64,000 nt of DNA, taken from Streptomyces sp. NBC_00377 (GTDB lineage Bacteria > Actinomycetota > Actinomycetes > Streptomycetales > Streptomycetaceae). Where the stretch lies: NCBI RefSeq assembly GCF_036075115.1, contig NZ_CP107958.1:992001-1056000 (forward strand), given 5' to 3'. Shown piece by piece: positions 10,106 to 18,486 of the stretch. The translations under genes and the position numbers were made by a program. A model generated the notes under the pieces. It saw only the letters and a program-made list of their open reading frames with translations. It was not told the origin of the DNA and searched no databases. The first letter of the stretch is position 1. The number at the start of each line of letters is the position of its first letter.

Positions 10106-10519
10106 GTGTACCACTTCTCAGGAAACGCCGTTCAGCAGGCCGCCGGCTCCGCGACGGGCGTCCTCGACCGCGCGAAGACCGACGGCGACACGATCCTCTT
10201 CCAGCGCTGCACCTGGTGCGGCACCGCGATGTACCACCGGCTCCTGTGCCCGGTGTGTCAGGGCAGCGACCTGCGCACGGAACGCAGCGAGGGCACCGGC
10301 ACGGTCCGCCACGCGACCGTGGTGAACCGCAACACCCCCGGCGCGCGCAATGTGTCCCTGGTCGAGATGGCCGAGGGATTCGTCGTCCGCGGCCGGGTCA
10401 TGGGCCCGCTCGTCGGCATCCACAGCGGCGACCGCGTCCGGCTGTCCACGGTCAAGGACCCGGTACGCGGCGAGCCGGTCTTCCAGCTCCTCGACGAACC
10501 GTACCGGGCCTGGCACTAG
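10106..10519 (+). CDS. Zn-ribbon/OB-fold (DUF35-type) protein
   Basis: This 137-residue cytoplasmic protein has a rubredoxin-like zinc ribbon (C35, C38, C48, C51: CTWCG and CPVCQ) followed by a small OB-fold (about 60-130). This family usually binds acyl-CoA and acts as an accessory subunit of thiolases, HMG-CoA-synthase-like enzymes or acyl-CoA hydratases. No such partner is encoded nearby, so it is an orphan here. The GTG at 10106 has AGGGAG 9 nt upstream. The palindrome at 9993-10007 implies control by the adjacent TetR protein. Confidence 0.8.
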   Translation: MYHFSGNAVQQAAGSATGVLDRAKTDGDTILFQRCTWCGTAMYHRLLCPVCQGSDLRTERSEGTGTVRHATVVNRNTPGARNVSLVEMAEGFVVRGRVMGPLVGIHSGDRVRLSTVKDPVRGEPVFQLLDEPYRAWH

Positions 10520-10530
10520 CGCATCCGCCA

Positions 10531-10547
10531 CCCGGCCCCGGGCCGGG
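10531..10547. terminator. Short GC hairpin between convergent genes
   Basis: CCCGGCC (10531-10537) and GGCCGGG (10541-10547) form a 7-bp stem with a 3-nt loop between the ends of the OB-fold gene and the opposing PPOX gene. It is a plausible bidirectional terminator without a T run, as is common in Streptomyces. Confidence 0.45.
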
Positions 10548-10552
10548 CGCGC

Positions 10553-10933
10553 TCACAGCATGACGCGGATCCCCACGGTCCCGTCCGCGCCCCGGCGCAG
10601 TCTGCTGCCGAGCAGTGCGAGACGGCCCAGGACGCCGTACTTGCGGGCGAGGAGAGTGCGGTAGCGGGCCGTGGTCTGCGGGTCGCAGATCTCGGCGACG
10701 GCCGGGACCTGCTCGCCCGTCGGCTTGCCGCGCACGTCGCAGGGACCCACGAGCACGTCGCCACGGGCCCTGATCCGCTTCACCTTCCAGGCGTCGGCGG
10801 CCGACCAGACCCCGAGCGTGTCCCCGTCGCGCACCACCCACACAGGCGTGGGGACCCCTGTCCCGTTCTTGCGATAGCTGGTGAGCAGCAGGTACTTGCC
10901 CGCCGCCAGCCGATCGATCGCCTTCTCGTCCAT
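10553..10933 (-). CDS. PPOX-class F420/FMN-dependent oxidoreductase
   Basis: This 126-residue split-barrel protein spans the whole family length (KYLLLTSYRKNGTGVPTPVWVV, LGVWSAADAWKVKRIRARGDVLVGPCDVRGKP, ARYRTLLARKYG). Related actinobacterial proteins bind F420 or FMN and reduce diverse small molecules; others bind biliverdin or heme. The substrate cannot be predicted. Its promoter region is the unusual 82-bp repeat array, which begins about 110-170 bp upstream of the ATG at 10933. Confidence 0.83.
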   Translation of the reverse strand: MDEKAIDRLAAGKYLLLTSYRKNGTGVPTPVWVVRDGDTLGVWSAADAWKVKRIRARGDVLVGPCDVRGKPTGEQVPAVAEICDPQTTARYRTLLARKYGVLGRLALLGSRLRRGADGTVGIRVML

Positions 10934-11691
10934 GTCCGCAGTCTAGGCAGCGGCTCGCGCCCCCACCCGGGCGACGTCGGCACGAACTCCGGCCGGATCC
11001 ACCGCGCGTACCCGGTGTCGCCGCACGGCCGCACGCCCGGGGCGAGGGAGCGGCGGCACGGCCGCTCGAAGGCCCCGATGTCCGGCCGCCCCCGCCCCGC
11101 ATCGCCCTCGTCCCGCCATGGACGTCCGAGGGAGCGGCCGCGCGACCGGCCGAAGACCCCGGCGCCCAGCTCCCCGCCCCGCGGCGCCCTCGTCCCGCCA
11201 CAGAGATCCGAGGCAGCGGCCGCGCGACCGGCCGAAGACCCCGGCGTCCAGCTCCCCGCCCCGCAGCGCCCTCGTCCCGCCACAGAGATCCGAGGCAGCA
11301 GCGGCGCGGCCGGCCGAAGACCCCGGCGTCCAGCTCCCCGCCCCGCAGCGCCCTCGTCCCGCCACAGAGATCCGAGGCAGCGGCCGCGCGACCGGCCGAA
11401 GACCCCGGCGTCCAGCTCCCCGCCCCGCAGCGCCCTCGTCCCGCCACAGAGATCCGAGGCAGCAGCCGCGCGACCGGCCGAAGACCCCGGCGCCCAGCTC
11501 CCCGCCCCGCAGCGCCCTCGTCCCGCCACAGAGATCCGAGGCAGCAGCCGCGCGACCGGCCGAAGACCCCGGCGCCCAGCTCCCCGCCCCGCAGCGCCCT
11601 CGTCCCGCCGCGGACGTCCGGCGGGACGATCGCTTGTGGAGGTCCGGCGGGAGCGATCGCTGCGGCCGGGGAGCGGGCCCGGCTGTTCGGT
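10934..11691. other. 758-bp gene-free interval dominated by a tandem repeat
   Basis: The interval lies between the start of the PPOX gene and the end of the MalY-type gene, both on the minus strand. From about 11040 to 11620 it is almost entirely repeat sequence, described separately. The remaining 100 bp or so next to the PPOX start must hold that gene's promoter. Open frames through the repeat on both strands are side effects of its GC content. Confidence 0.8.
11103..11611. repeat. 82-bp tandem repeat, six full units plus a partial unit
   Basis: The block CGCCCTCGTCCCGCC recurs at 11103, 11185, 11267, 11349, 11431, 11513 and 11595, exactly 82 bp apart. Units differ by only a few substitutions: CAGAGATCCGAGGCAGC is shared by five, while the first has GGACGTCCGAGGGAGC. 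A more diverged copy seems to precede the array (about 11040-11102). Since 82 is not a multiple of three, the array is not a repeated protein. Each unit holds a GC-rich palindromic patch (CGACCGGCCGAAG) that could form cruciform or hairpin structure. It is a minisatellite-like element of unknown role. Confidence 0.92.
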
Positions 11692-12870
11692 TCAGTGCAG
11701 CGCGGCCGCCATGCGTCGCACGCCTTCGGTGAGGATCTCCGCCGAGGTGGCCAGATTCAGCCGGACGTGGCCTGCCCCGCCCGTGCCGAAGTCGAGCCCC
11801 GGGGAGAGCGCGACCCGCCCCCGCTCCAGGAAGACCGCGGCCGGATCGTCCCCCAGGCCCAGCGCCCGGCAGTCGAGCCAGGCGAGGTAGGTGGCCTCTC
11901 CCGGCCGGTGTCCGACCCCGGGCAGGTGCTCCGCCAGGAGCCCGCAGAGCAGGCGCCGGTTGTCGTCGAGGCCGGCCAGCAGGGCGTCCAGCCACCCGGT
12001 GCCCTCGCGCAGGGCGGCGGTGTGCGCGAGCACGCCGACATGGCTGGGCCCGTGGGACACCTCCTCGGGCAGCAGGGCCAGGTCGGCCGCCGCCCCGGGA
12101 CCCGCGACGGCCAGGGCCGCCTTGAGCCCGGCCAGGTTCCAGCCCTTGGAGGCCGACATCAGCGACAGCCCGTTCTCCGCGCCGGGGACACTGAGGTAGG
12201 GCACGAAGGCGGCCCCGGGACCGGTGAGCGGCGCGTGGATCTCGTCGGCGACCACCCGGACCCCGTACCGTCCGGCCAGCGCGGCGACGGCGGCCAGCTC
12301 CTCCGCCGTGTGCACGGTGCCGGTGGGGTTGTGCGGACTGCACAGCAGATGGGCGGGGCGACCGCCGCCGTCGGCGGCGCGCCGGTACGCCTCCTCCAGG
12401 ACCGCGAGGTCGAGCCGGCCGTCCGCGCCGAGGGGCGCCTCGGTGATCCGCCGGTCCATGTGCTCGACGAAGAGGAAGAACGGCGGGTACACGGGCGGGT
12501 TGACGATCACCGCGTCGCCGGGCCCCGTCACCAGTTTCAGCATCTCGACGACGCCCAGCATCACATCCGGAACGATCGCCGTCCGCTCGACCGCGAGCCC
12601 GTCCCACCCCCACCGCTTCGAGGCGAACAGGGCCAGCGCCTCGGCGTAGGCCGTGCCCGCCGGATAGCCGGTGTCGCCGAGGGCGAGGGCCTGCGTCACC
12701 GCGCGGACGACCGGCTCGGCGAGGGACACGTCCATCTCCGCGACCCACAGCGGAAGGACGTCGGCCGGGTAGGTCCGCCACTTCATGCTCGTGCGGCGGC
12801 GCAACCGGTCGAGCGTGAGGGCCTGTAAAGGGTTTGCTTCACCGGGCGTCTCGTGCGGGATGCTGGTCAT
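11692..12870 (-). CDS. MalY/PatB-type PLP-dependent C-S lyase (cystathionine beta-lyase-like)
   Basis: This is a 392-residue fold-type I PLP enzyme. The family N-terminus ([13 protein letters not shown]), the substrate loop NPPVYPPFF, the SPHNPTGT motif, the cofactor Asp in [10 protein letters not shown] and the Schiff-base Lys in [14 protein letters not shown] are all present. Members cleave cystathionine or cysteine S-conjugates, releasing pyruvate, ammonia and a thiol; some also act as regulators. The ATG at 12870 gives the canonical start. The divergent gene starts only 26 bp away, so their promoters overlap. Assignment to the MalY/PatB subfamily is good, the substrate inferred. Confidence 0.88.
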   Translation of the reverse strand: MTSIPHETPGEANPLQALTLDRLRRRTSMKWRTYPADVLPLWVAEMDVSLAEPVVRAVTQALALGDTGYPAGTAYAEALALFASKRWGWDGLAVERTAIVPDVMLGVVEMLKLVTGPGDAVIVNPPVYPPFFLFVEHMDRRITEAPLGADGRLDLAVLEEAYRRAADGGGRPAHLLCSPHNPTGTVHTAEELAAVAALAGRYGVRVVADEIHAPLTGPGAAFVPYLSVPGAENGLSLMSASKGWNLAGLKAALAVAGPGAAADLALLPEEVSHGPSHVGVLAHTAALREGTGWLDALLAGLDDNRRLLCGLLAEHLPGVGHRPGEATYLAWLDCRALGLGDDPAAVFLERGRVALSPGLDFGTGGAGHVRLNLATSAEILTEGVRRMAAALH

Positions 12871-12895
12871 GGGGCACAAGATAGGGGGCTGTGGT

Positions 12896-13984
12896 GTGAC
12901 CTGGGATCACCTGAACGGGACAGCTGTGGCGGACGCGGGGGCGATCCCGGAGATCGCCTGCGACGAGTCGGGGTCGGACGGGGAGAACCTCACCGGCGGG
13001 AACACGGATGTGTTCGCCCACGCGAGTGTGCTGCTGTCGGCCGATTCCGCCGCCGGTCATGTGCAGGAGATCCGCGACCGGATCCGTTCGCCCGCCGAGG
13101 AGTACAAGGCGAACCATCTGCTCCGGGAGAAACACCGCGCGGTCCTGGAATGGCTGCTCTCGGCCTCGGGCCCGCTGTACGGACACGCGCATGTGCACCT
13201 CGTCGAGAAGTCCTTCTACGTCGTGGAGCGGGCCGTCGACCTGCTGCTCGGCGACCCGGAGGCGGCCGTCGCACTCTTCCGGCAGGGGCGGCGGACGTTC
13301 ACCGGGGCGCAGTGGAGGGACTTCCTGGAGGCGGCGAACCAGCTGCTGTGGGTGCGGCACGACGGCGAACCGGACGGTGCCGTCGACCGCTTCTTCCACA
13401 CGGTCGCCGAACTGCGGCAGACCTGTCCGGAGACGGCGGCGGCACAGACGTTCGCCCGGCTGGCGCGGGAACGGCCCCGCGCCCTGGCCTACCGGGCCGC
13501 GATCCAGGAAGGGCCGTTCGTGCTCTCCCCGCTCCTCAATCCGCTGCTGCCCTCGATCCTGCACACGGCCGCCCACTGGAGCGACGGCGGACGACCGGTC
13601 CGGCTCGCGCACGACCGGCAGAACATGCTCACCCCGGAGCGGATCGCCTGGATCGAGGACGCGGCCCGGGTGCGGGGCATCCGCCTCGCCGGATTCCGGC
13701 TCGTCGTCTCACGGCTCGACGCCCGGGTGCAGCTCGCCGACTTCCTGGCCGGCATCGCCCGCCGGATCGCCTCCGACGAACTCAACGGCCGCGGTGACCC
13801 GGCGCTCACCGCGCTGCTGCGCCCCTACACGGGCGCGGCGGCCGTCTGGGGCGACGAGCGGAGCTGGGCGCGGCTCGGGCCCGCGACGGAACCGGACGGA
13901 CCGTCCGCACGGCTCGACTCGCCTGTCCGGACTGCGGATCGGCGCCGGCGGTCCCCCGGCCTCCCGACAACCGGAGCCCCGTGA
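12896..13984 (+). CDS. DUF3800-like protein (putative RNase H-fold)
   Basis: This 362-residue protein has near its N-terminus [13 protein letters not shown], and later [14 protein letters not shown] motif at the first strand followed by a strand with a conserved small/hydrophobic pattern is the signature of DUF3800, which is predicted to have an RNase H-like fold. A late acidic segment, [14 protein letters not shown], matches the D.Q.ADF motif seen near the end of such proteins. Residues from about 315 on are low complexity. The GTG at 12896 has GGGGG 7 nt upstream. Its role is unknown; related proteins are often found in mobile or defence contexts, but no such neighbours are seen here. Confidence 0.6.
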   Translation: MTWDHLNGTAVADAGAIPEIACDESGSDGENLTGGNTDVFAHASVLLSADSAAGHVQEIRDRIRSPAEEYKANHLLREKHRAVLEWLLSASGPLYGHAHVHLVEKSFYVVERAVDLLLGDPEAAVALFRQGRRTFTGAQWRDFLEAANQLLWVRHDGEPDGAVDRFFHTVAELRQTCPETAAAQTFARLARERPRALAYRAAIQEGPFVLSPLLNPLLPSILHTAAHWSDGGRPVRLAHDRQNMLTPERIAWIEDAARVRGIRLAGFRLVVSRLDARVQLADFLAGIARRIASDELNGRGDPALTALLRPYTGAAAVWGDERSWARLGPATEPDGPSARLDSPVRTADRRRRSPGLPTTGAP

Positions 13985-14206
13985 CCGCGAACGCGCCGGC
14001 CCTCGAGCCGACGCCCGAAGGACACCGCGGGCGGGGCCGGACCGGCGGCCGCCGCGATGCCCGGCGGGGTGACGCGCGGACGGCAAGGTGATCATTCCCG
14101 CAGTGAACGCCGCGGTGTCCGCGCACGTATGGAGGTGAGGGCACTCGACGACCGGAGCGCCCCGCGGTGTTGAGGCCGTGCGTTCAGGGTTTTCGGGAGC
14201 CATGAC

Positions 14207-15592
14207 ATGAGGCATGTACGACGACGGACCGTCCGGCGAGTGACACGGCTGGCGGCCGTCGGCGGGCTGCTCCTCGGAGGGGTCATGGTCACGCAGGCCG
14301 CCATGGCGAGCGAGCCGCCCGGCACCACGCCGCGTGGTGCGGCGGAGTCCGTCGTGACGAATCCGGGGGCGGTCCTCGTCAAGAAGCTCGGCACCTCGCG
14401 CACGGCGGGCACCTGGCTCAATGCCGCCGGGCGTCCGGTCGTCGCCGTCACCGACGAGGAGACGGCCGACACCGTCCGGCAGGCGGGCGCCGAGGCGAAG
14501 GTCGTCCCGCACAGCATGAACGAGCTCAAGTCGGCCGCGGCCACGCTGCGTTCGGCGCCCCGGGTGCCCGGCACCGCGTGGGTGATGGACTACCGGTCGA
14601 ACCAGGTCGTCGTGCAGGCGGACAGCACCGTGTCCGCCGCCGACTGGTCGCAGCTGACCCAGACGGCCACCGGCATCGGCAGCTTCGTGCACATGGAGCG
14701 CACCACCGGCAAGTTCACCACCCGGATCAACGGCGCCCAGCCGATCCTGTCGACCGGCGGCCGCTGTTCGGCCGGCTTCAACGTGACCAACGGGTCGAAC
14801 GACTTCATCCTCACCGCCGGGCACTGCGGGCCCACCGGGTCCACCTGGTTCGCGGACAACCAGGCGAAGCAGCAGGTCGGCCAGACGGTGAACTCCAACT
14901 TCCCCGGCAGTGACTTCTCGCTGGTGCAGTACGCGAGCGGAAAGGCCGGTGTCGGTGCCGACGTGGTCGCCATCGGCAACGGCAACGGGGTGCGGATCAC
15001 GGGCACGGGCGACGCCGCCGTCGGACAGAAGGTGTTCCGCAGCGGCAGCACCAGCGGACTGCGCGACGGCGAGGTCACCGGTCTCGACGCGACGGTGAAC
15101 TACCCGGAGGGCACCGTCGGCGGGCTGATCGAGACCAGCGTGTGCGCCGAACCCGGCGACAGCGGCGGTCCGATGTTCTCCGACGGCATCGCCCTCGGCA
15201 TCACCTCGGGCGGCAGCGGCGACTGCACCACGGGCGGTACGACCTTCTTCCAGCCGGTGACCAAGGCCCTGGCCCAGCTCGGCGTGCAGCTGATCGTGGC
15301 CGCCCCCTCCGGCAACTCCGGCGCGAACACCTCGTCCGCCGATCCGGCGCCGTCCGCCTCCTCCACCCAGGCGGGGCTCTCCCCGGGCGCGGCCTCGCCG
15401 GGCACGACGACTCCCGTGACGGGCAACGGCGTCAGCGAGACCCTCGCCTCCAAGCTCACCGACCCCAGGAACATCGGCCCCGGTCTGCTGGTCATCGCGG
15501 GCAGCATGGTCGCCCTCGTCGCGACCCGGTACTTCCGTGCCGAACAGGACCGCAAGGCCTACCAGCGCTACTACTCGGCGACCTGGGGGTGA
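14207..15592 (+). CDS. Membrane-anchored S1-family serine protease (streptogrisin-like)
   Basis: This is a 461-residue exported protease. It has a twin-Arg-rich signal region (1-34), a propeptide (about 35-180), and a chymotrypsin-fold domain with catalytic H206 (TAGHC), D236 (GSDFSL) and S319 (GDSGGP). A Ser/Ala/Thr/Pro-rich linker (about 370-415) leads to a C-terminal membrane helix (about 424-443) with a short basic tail. Streptogrisins are normally secreted and autoprocess their propeptide; the C-terminal anchor would keep this one at the cell surface. The ATG at 14207 has GGGAG 7 nt upstream. A paralogue with a soluble repeat tail lies at 59129-60631. Confidence 0.9.
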   Translation: MRHVRRRTVRRVTRLAAVGGLLLGGVMVTQAAMASEPPGTTPRGAAESVVTNPGAVLVKKLGTSRTAGTWLNAAGRPVVAVTDEETADTVRQAGAEAKVVPHSMNELKSAAATLRSAPRVPGTAWVMDYRSNQVVVQADSTVSAADWSQLTQTATGIGSFVHMERTTGKFTTRINGAQPILSTGGRCSAGFNVTNGSNDFILTAGHCGPTGSTWFADNQAKQQVGQTVNSNFPGSDFSLVQYASGKAGVGADVVAIGNGNGVRITGTGDAAVGQKVFRSGSTSGLRDGEVTGLDATVNYPEGTVGGLIETSVCAEPGDSGGPMFSDGIALGITSGGSGDCTTGGTTFFQPVTKALAQLGVQLIVAAPSGNSGANTSSADPAPSASSTQAGLSPGAASPGTTTPVTGNGVSETLASKLTDPRNIGPGLLVIAGSMVALVATRYFRAEQDRKAYQRYYSATWG

Positions 15593-15594
15593 CC

Positions 15595-15850
15595 TCAGCC
15601 GAGCGCCAGCAGCACGGTGGCGACCGCGGCGCCGGTCAGTCCCGGCGCCTGTCCGGCACTGACCCGCTCGTGCAGCAGCGCCAGGCCGAGCATCACCGGC
15701 AGGGCGGGGTAGAGCGCGGCGACGACGACCGCCACGGCCAGGAGCTCCCGGTGGGCGGCGAGTTGGAAGAGCGAAAGGCCGAGGGCCGCCCCGGCCCCGA
15801 TCAGCAGGGCCGCCGTAGCGAGGGCCGGCGTGGATCGGTGGGTGCCCCGG
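15595..15850 (-). pseudogene. EamA/DMT-family transporter, C-terminal remnant
   Basis: Reading the minus strand from about 15850 to the TGA at 15595-15597 gives some 84 residues that look like the last helices of a 10-helix EamA transporter: AALLIGAGAALGLSLFQLAA, then VVAALYPALPVMLGLALLHE, then APGLTGAAVATVLLAL. LYPxxPVxLGLxxLHERVSxxQxxGL is the classic end of the second EamA repeat. About 200 N-terminal residues are missing: the small gene at 15896 begins where they should be. A few codons just upstream (TATRSLTSRTA) lie in another frame and might be the old start. This is best read as a deletion remnant. Confidence 0.7.
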
Positions 15851-15895
15851 TGGGGACAGCCGATGCGGTGCGGGACGTCAGGGATCGGGTGGCGG

Positions 15896-16066
15896 TCAGG
15901 CCGCTTCGACGGAGTGCGGCGCGGCGGCCCACTCCAGGACGAGCCGCTGGTACTCCTCGCGCTGCTCGACGCTCAGTGTCCCGCCCGACCGGCGCCACAG
16001 GGCCCGGATCTCTTCGTTGACCTCTGCGGCCGATCGCTCGGAGAGGGTTTCGACAGTGGTGGACAT
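15896..16066 (-). CDS. Small conserved hypothetical protein, 56 aa
   Basis: This is a short, acidic, helical protein (begins MSTTVETLSERSAAEVNEEIR, ends EWAAAPHSVEAA) with no signal or membrane segment. The ATG at 16066 is preferred to longer in-frame starts because it leaves a normal intergenic promoter region and the coding part has clean codon use. It sits directly upstream of the EamA remnant and was probably its operon partner. Function unknown. Confidence 0.6.
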   Translation of the reverse strand: MSTTVETLSERSAAEVNEEIRALWRRSGGTLSVEQREEYQRLVLEWAAAPHSVEAA

Positions 16067-16177
16067 GGCGTGAAGCTTACGGCGTCGGACGTGAAGACCG
16101 CGTGAGTCATCACCCATTAAACGGACATATCGGACGTGTTGCTGATCACGTCCATCTGTCAACCCCCACAGCACAGT

Positions 16178-17338
16178 TCAGCTCTCGGCCGATCCCAGGA
16201 CCAGTACCTGGATGGCCAGCACCGCGGCGCCGCGCGCCCAGTCGTGGAAGTCCGAGACCTTGGTCTCCAGCGCCACGGGGACGGCCAGCGGGTGCCGGTG
16301 GGCACGGACGGTCGCCTCGACCGTCGCCCCGCCGACGTCCATCAGACCGACCCCCTCACCGGCGAGCAGCACCTTCTGCGGCATGACCGAGTTGGCGATC
16401 TGGGCGACCAGCACACCCAGGGCGCGGGCCGCCTCGCCGATGACGCGGGCCGGCATGGGCTCCCCGGCGGCCGCGAGGGCGAGGATCTCCTCGTACGTGT
16501 GCTCCCGGCCGGTGGCGGCCTGGACCTGGTAGCGGATGCTGGGGATGGTCAGCAGCGAGACGGCGCTGCCGCGCTCCCCCTCGGGGGTGAGCGGCCCGCT
16601 GGGGTCGATGATCCAGTGCCGGCCGAAGCCGCCGTCCTCCTCGACGCAGGGCACCCGCCGGCCGGAGAGGACCAGGCCGTAGCCGAAGCCCGCACCGATG
16701 GTGAGGACGACGAAGCGGTCCAGGCCGCGTCCCGCGCCGAACCAGGTCTCGGCCTCCACCAGGGCGGCCACGTCGTTCTCGAGGACGACGGGCAGGCCCG
16801 TGCGCTCCGCGACCAGCGCGGCCAGTGGGACGTCCCGCCACCCGAGGAAGGGTGACTCCCCGACCGTCGTCCGGTCCTCGACGCGCCCACCCACCCCGAT
16901 GCCGATCCCGGCGAGACCGGGGTGGGCACGGGCCAGTTCCTCGGTCATCTCGCCCAGCACGCGGACGGCGTCCTCGGGGTCGTGCGAGGGGAGCGGCCGG
17001 TCGTGACGGGCGACGATGTCACTGCGGAGTGTGGTGACGACGCCGTACACCGTGTCGGCGGTGATCTTGAAACCGATGAAATAGCGGGACTGGGCGACCA
17101 CGTCGAGGGGCTGCGAGGGGCGCCCCTGGCGGGTCTCCACCGCGATGCCCCCGTCGGACACCTCGACCAGCAGGCCCGACTCGATCAGGGGTTTGGTCAG
17201 CCGGGTGAGGCTGCCCGCGGAGAGGCTGAGCCGCCGGGCGAGGTCGGTGCGCGAGAGCGGGCCGTGGACGAGCACCTCGATCGCGACCGAACGCTCCCCC
17301 GGGCTCAGCGGCAGCCAGCTGGCGGTACCTGTGGTCAT
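16178..17338 (-). CDS. ROK-family transcriptional regulator
   Basis: This is a 386-residue repressor-type ROK protein. It has an N-terminal winged helix-turn-helix (about residues 13-70: LSRTDLARRLSLSAGSLTRL) followed by an actin-like sugar-kinase fold with IGIGVGGRV, LENDVAALVEAETWFG and TIGAGFGYGLV. The usual zinc-binding CxCGxxGC motif is not visible, so catalytic kinase activity is doubtful and a regulatory role is favoured. It is divergent from the sugar-importer operon starting at 17506, with an inverted repeat between them, and most likely represses that operon until the sugar or its phosphate binds. Confidence 0.88.
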   Translation of the reverse strand: MTTGTASWLPLSPGERSVAIEVLVHGPLSRTDLARRLSLSAGSLTRLTKPLIESGLLVEVSDGGIAVETRQGRPSQPLDVVAQSRYFIGFKITADTVYGVVTTLRSDIVARHDRPLPSHDPEDAVRVLGEMTEELARAHPGLAGIGIGVGGRVEDRTTVGESPFLGWRDVPLAALVAERTGLPVVLENDVAALVEAETWFGAGRGLDRFVVLTIGAGFGYGLVLSGRRVPCVEEDGGFGRHWIIDPSGPLTPEGERGSAVSLLTIPSIRYQVQAATGREHTYEEILALAAAGEPMPARVIGEAARALGVLVAQIANSVMPQKVLLAGEGVGLMDVGGATVEATVRAHRHPLAVPVALETKVSDFHDWARGAAVLAIQVLVLGSAES

Positions 17339-17369
17339 GAGGGTCAGACTCCCACACGATTTCTTTTTG

Positions 17370-17386
17370 CCTTGAAAGTATCAAGG
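17370..17386. promoter_or_regulatory. Inverted repeat in the ROK/importer divergent region
   Basis: CCTTGA (17370-17375) and TCAAGG (17381-17386) form a perfect 6-bp inverted repeat with a 5-nt spacer, 32 bp before the ROK start. A second CCTTGA-like half-site occurs in CCCTTGACG near 17431-17439, overlapping a -35-like TTGACG for the importer operon. It is a likely ROK operator. Confidence 0.5.
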
Positions 17387-17505
17387 TCACTATATGAGCC
17401 ACCCGGCCCGCGCGAAAAGATGTTCACCAACCCCTTGACGCTGAATTCTTTCGGCTCAAAAGTAAGTGGCCGAGAGCGAGCCGCCGCAGACGAGGGAGTC
17501 TCCCG

Positions 17506-18471
17506 ATGACCATCGCCTCCAGCAGTCCTCCGTCACCGCTGCCGCTGGGCAGCGCGGAGGGGACTGTGACCAAGCCGCGCACCGACCGGCCGGCGGCGGG
17601 TGAGAGCCGGGGTGACGGGCGGCTCGCCGCGGTGTTCATCGCGCCGGCCCTGCTGGGATTCGTGGTCTTCCTGCTCTGGCCCACGCTGCGCGGCATCTAC
17701 CTGAGCTTCACCCGCTTCAACCTGCTCACGCCGGCGGAGTGGGTGGGCCTCGACAACTACGTGCGCATGGTGCACGACCCGATCTTCTGGAACTCCCTCG
17801 AGGTCACGGTCGCCTACGTGGTCATCAACATCGGGGTGCAGACCGTCTCGGCGCTGGCGATCGCCGTGCTCCTCCAGCGGCTGACCCAGTCGGCGGTGCT
17901 GCGCGGGATCGTGCTCACGCCGTACCTCATGTCGAACGTGGTCGCGGGCATCGTCTGGCTCTGGATCCTGGACACCCAGCTCGGCATCGGCAACGAGATC
18001 ATCTCGGCGCTGGGCTTCGACCGCATCCCGTTCCTGGCCGACGAGACCTGGGCGATCCCCACGATCGCCCTGATCAACGTGTGGCGGCACGTCGGCTACA
18101 CGGCGCTGCTGCTGTTCGCCGGCCTCCAGGCCATCCCGAACGACATGTACGAGGCCGCGAAGGTGGACGGCGCGAGCGAGTGGCGGATGTTCTGGCGGAT
18201 CACGATGCCGCTGCTGCGTCCGGTCCTGGCGGTCGTGCTGATCATGACGGTGATCGGTTCGTTCCAGGTGTTCGACACGGTCGCGGTCACGACCAGGGGC
18301 GGTCCGGCGGACGCCACCAACGTCCTCCAGTACTACATCTACGGCGCCGCCTTCGCCCGCTTCCAGTTCGGCTACGCCTCCGCGATGTCCGTGGCCCTGC
18401 TGGTCGTGCTGAGCGCGATCACCTTCGTCCAGTACCGGCTGACCCGGGCCGGCCACACCGACCTCGGCTGA
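17506..18471 (+). CDS. Sugar ABC transporter permease (MalF/UgpA type)
   Basis: This is a 321-residue integral membrane subunit with six predicted helices (first at about 40-60) and the EAA loop EAAKVDGASEWRMFWRITMP that docks the ATPase. It pairs with the MalG-type permease that follows to form a CUT1 carbohydrate importer. The start at 17506 follows a GGGAG-type site. It is first in a four-gene operon (two permeases, binding protein, oxidoreductase) divergent from the ROK regulator. No ATPase gene is present; CUT1 importers in Streptomyces usually share the MsiK ATPase. Confidence 0.92.
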   Translation: MTIASSSPPSPLPLGSAEGTVTKPRTDRPAAGESRGDGRLAAVFIAPALLGFVVFLLWPTLRGIYLSFTRFNLLTPAEWVGLDNYVRMVHDPIFWNSLEVTVAYVVINIGVQTVSALAIAVLLQRLTQSAVLRGIVLTPYLMSNVVAGIVWLWILDTQLGIGNEIISALGFDRIPFLADETWAIPTIALINVWRHVGYTALLLFAGLQAIPNDMYEAAKVDGASEWRMFWRITMPLLRPVLAVVLIMTVIGSFQVFDTVAVTTRGGPADATNVLQYYIYGAAFARFQFGYASAMSVALLVVLSAITFVQYRLTRAGHTDLG

Positions 18472-18486
18472 AAGGGAGGAGTCGAC

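Noticed and set aside
11103..11611. The 82-bp array as a CRISPR
   Set aside because: Units are directly adjacent and near-identical along their whole length, with no unique spacers and no cas genes.
11015..11890. Open frames across the 82-bp repeats on both strands, giving repetitive Pro/Arg/Ser or Gly/Arg proteins
   Set aside because: The period is not divisible by three, so the same DNA unit is read in successive frames; no ribosome-binding site or conserved start is seen.
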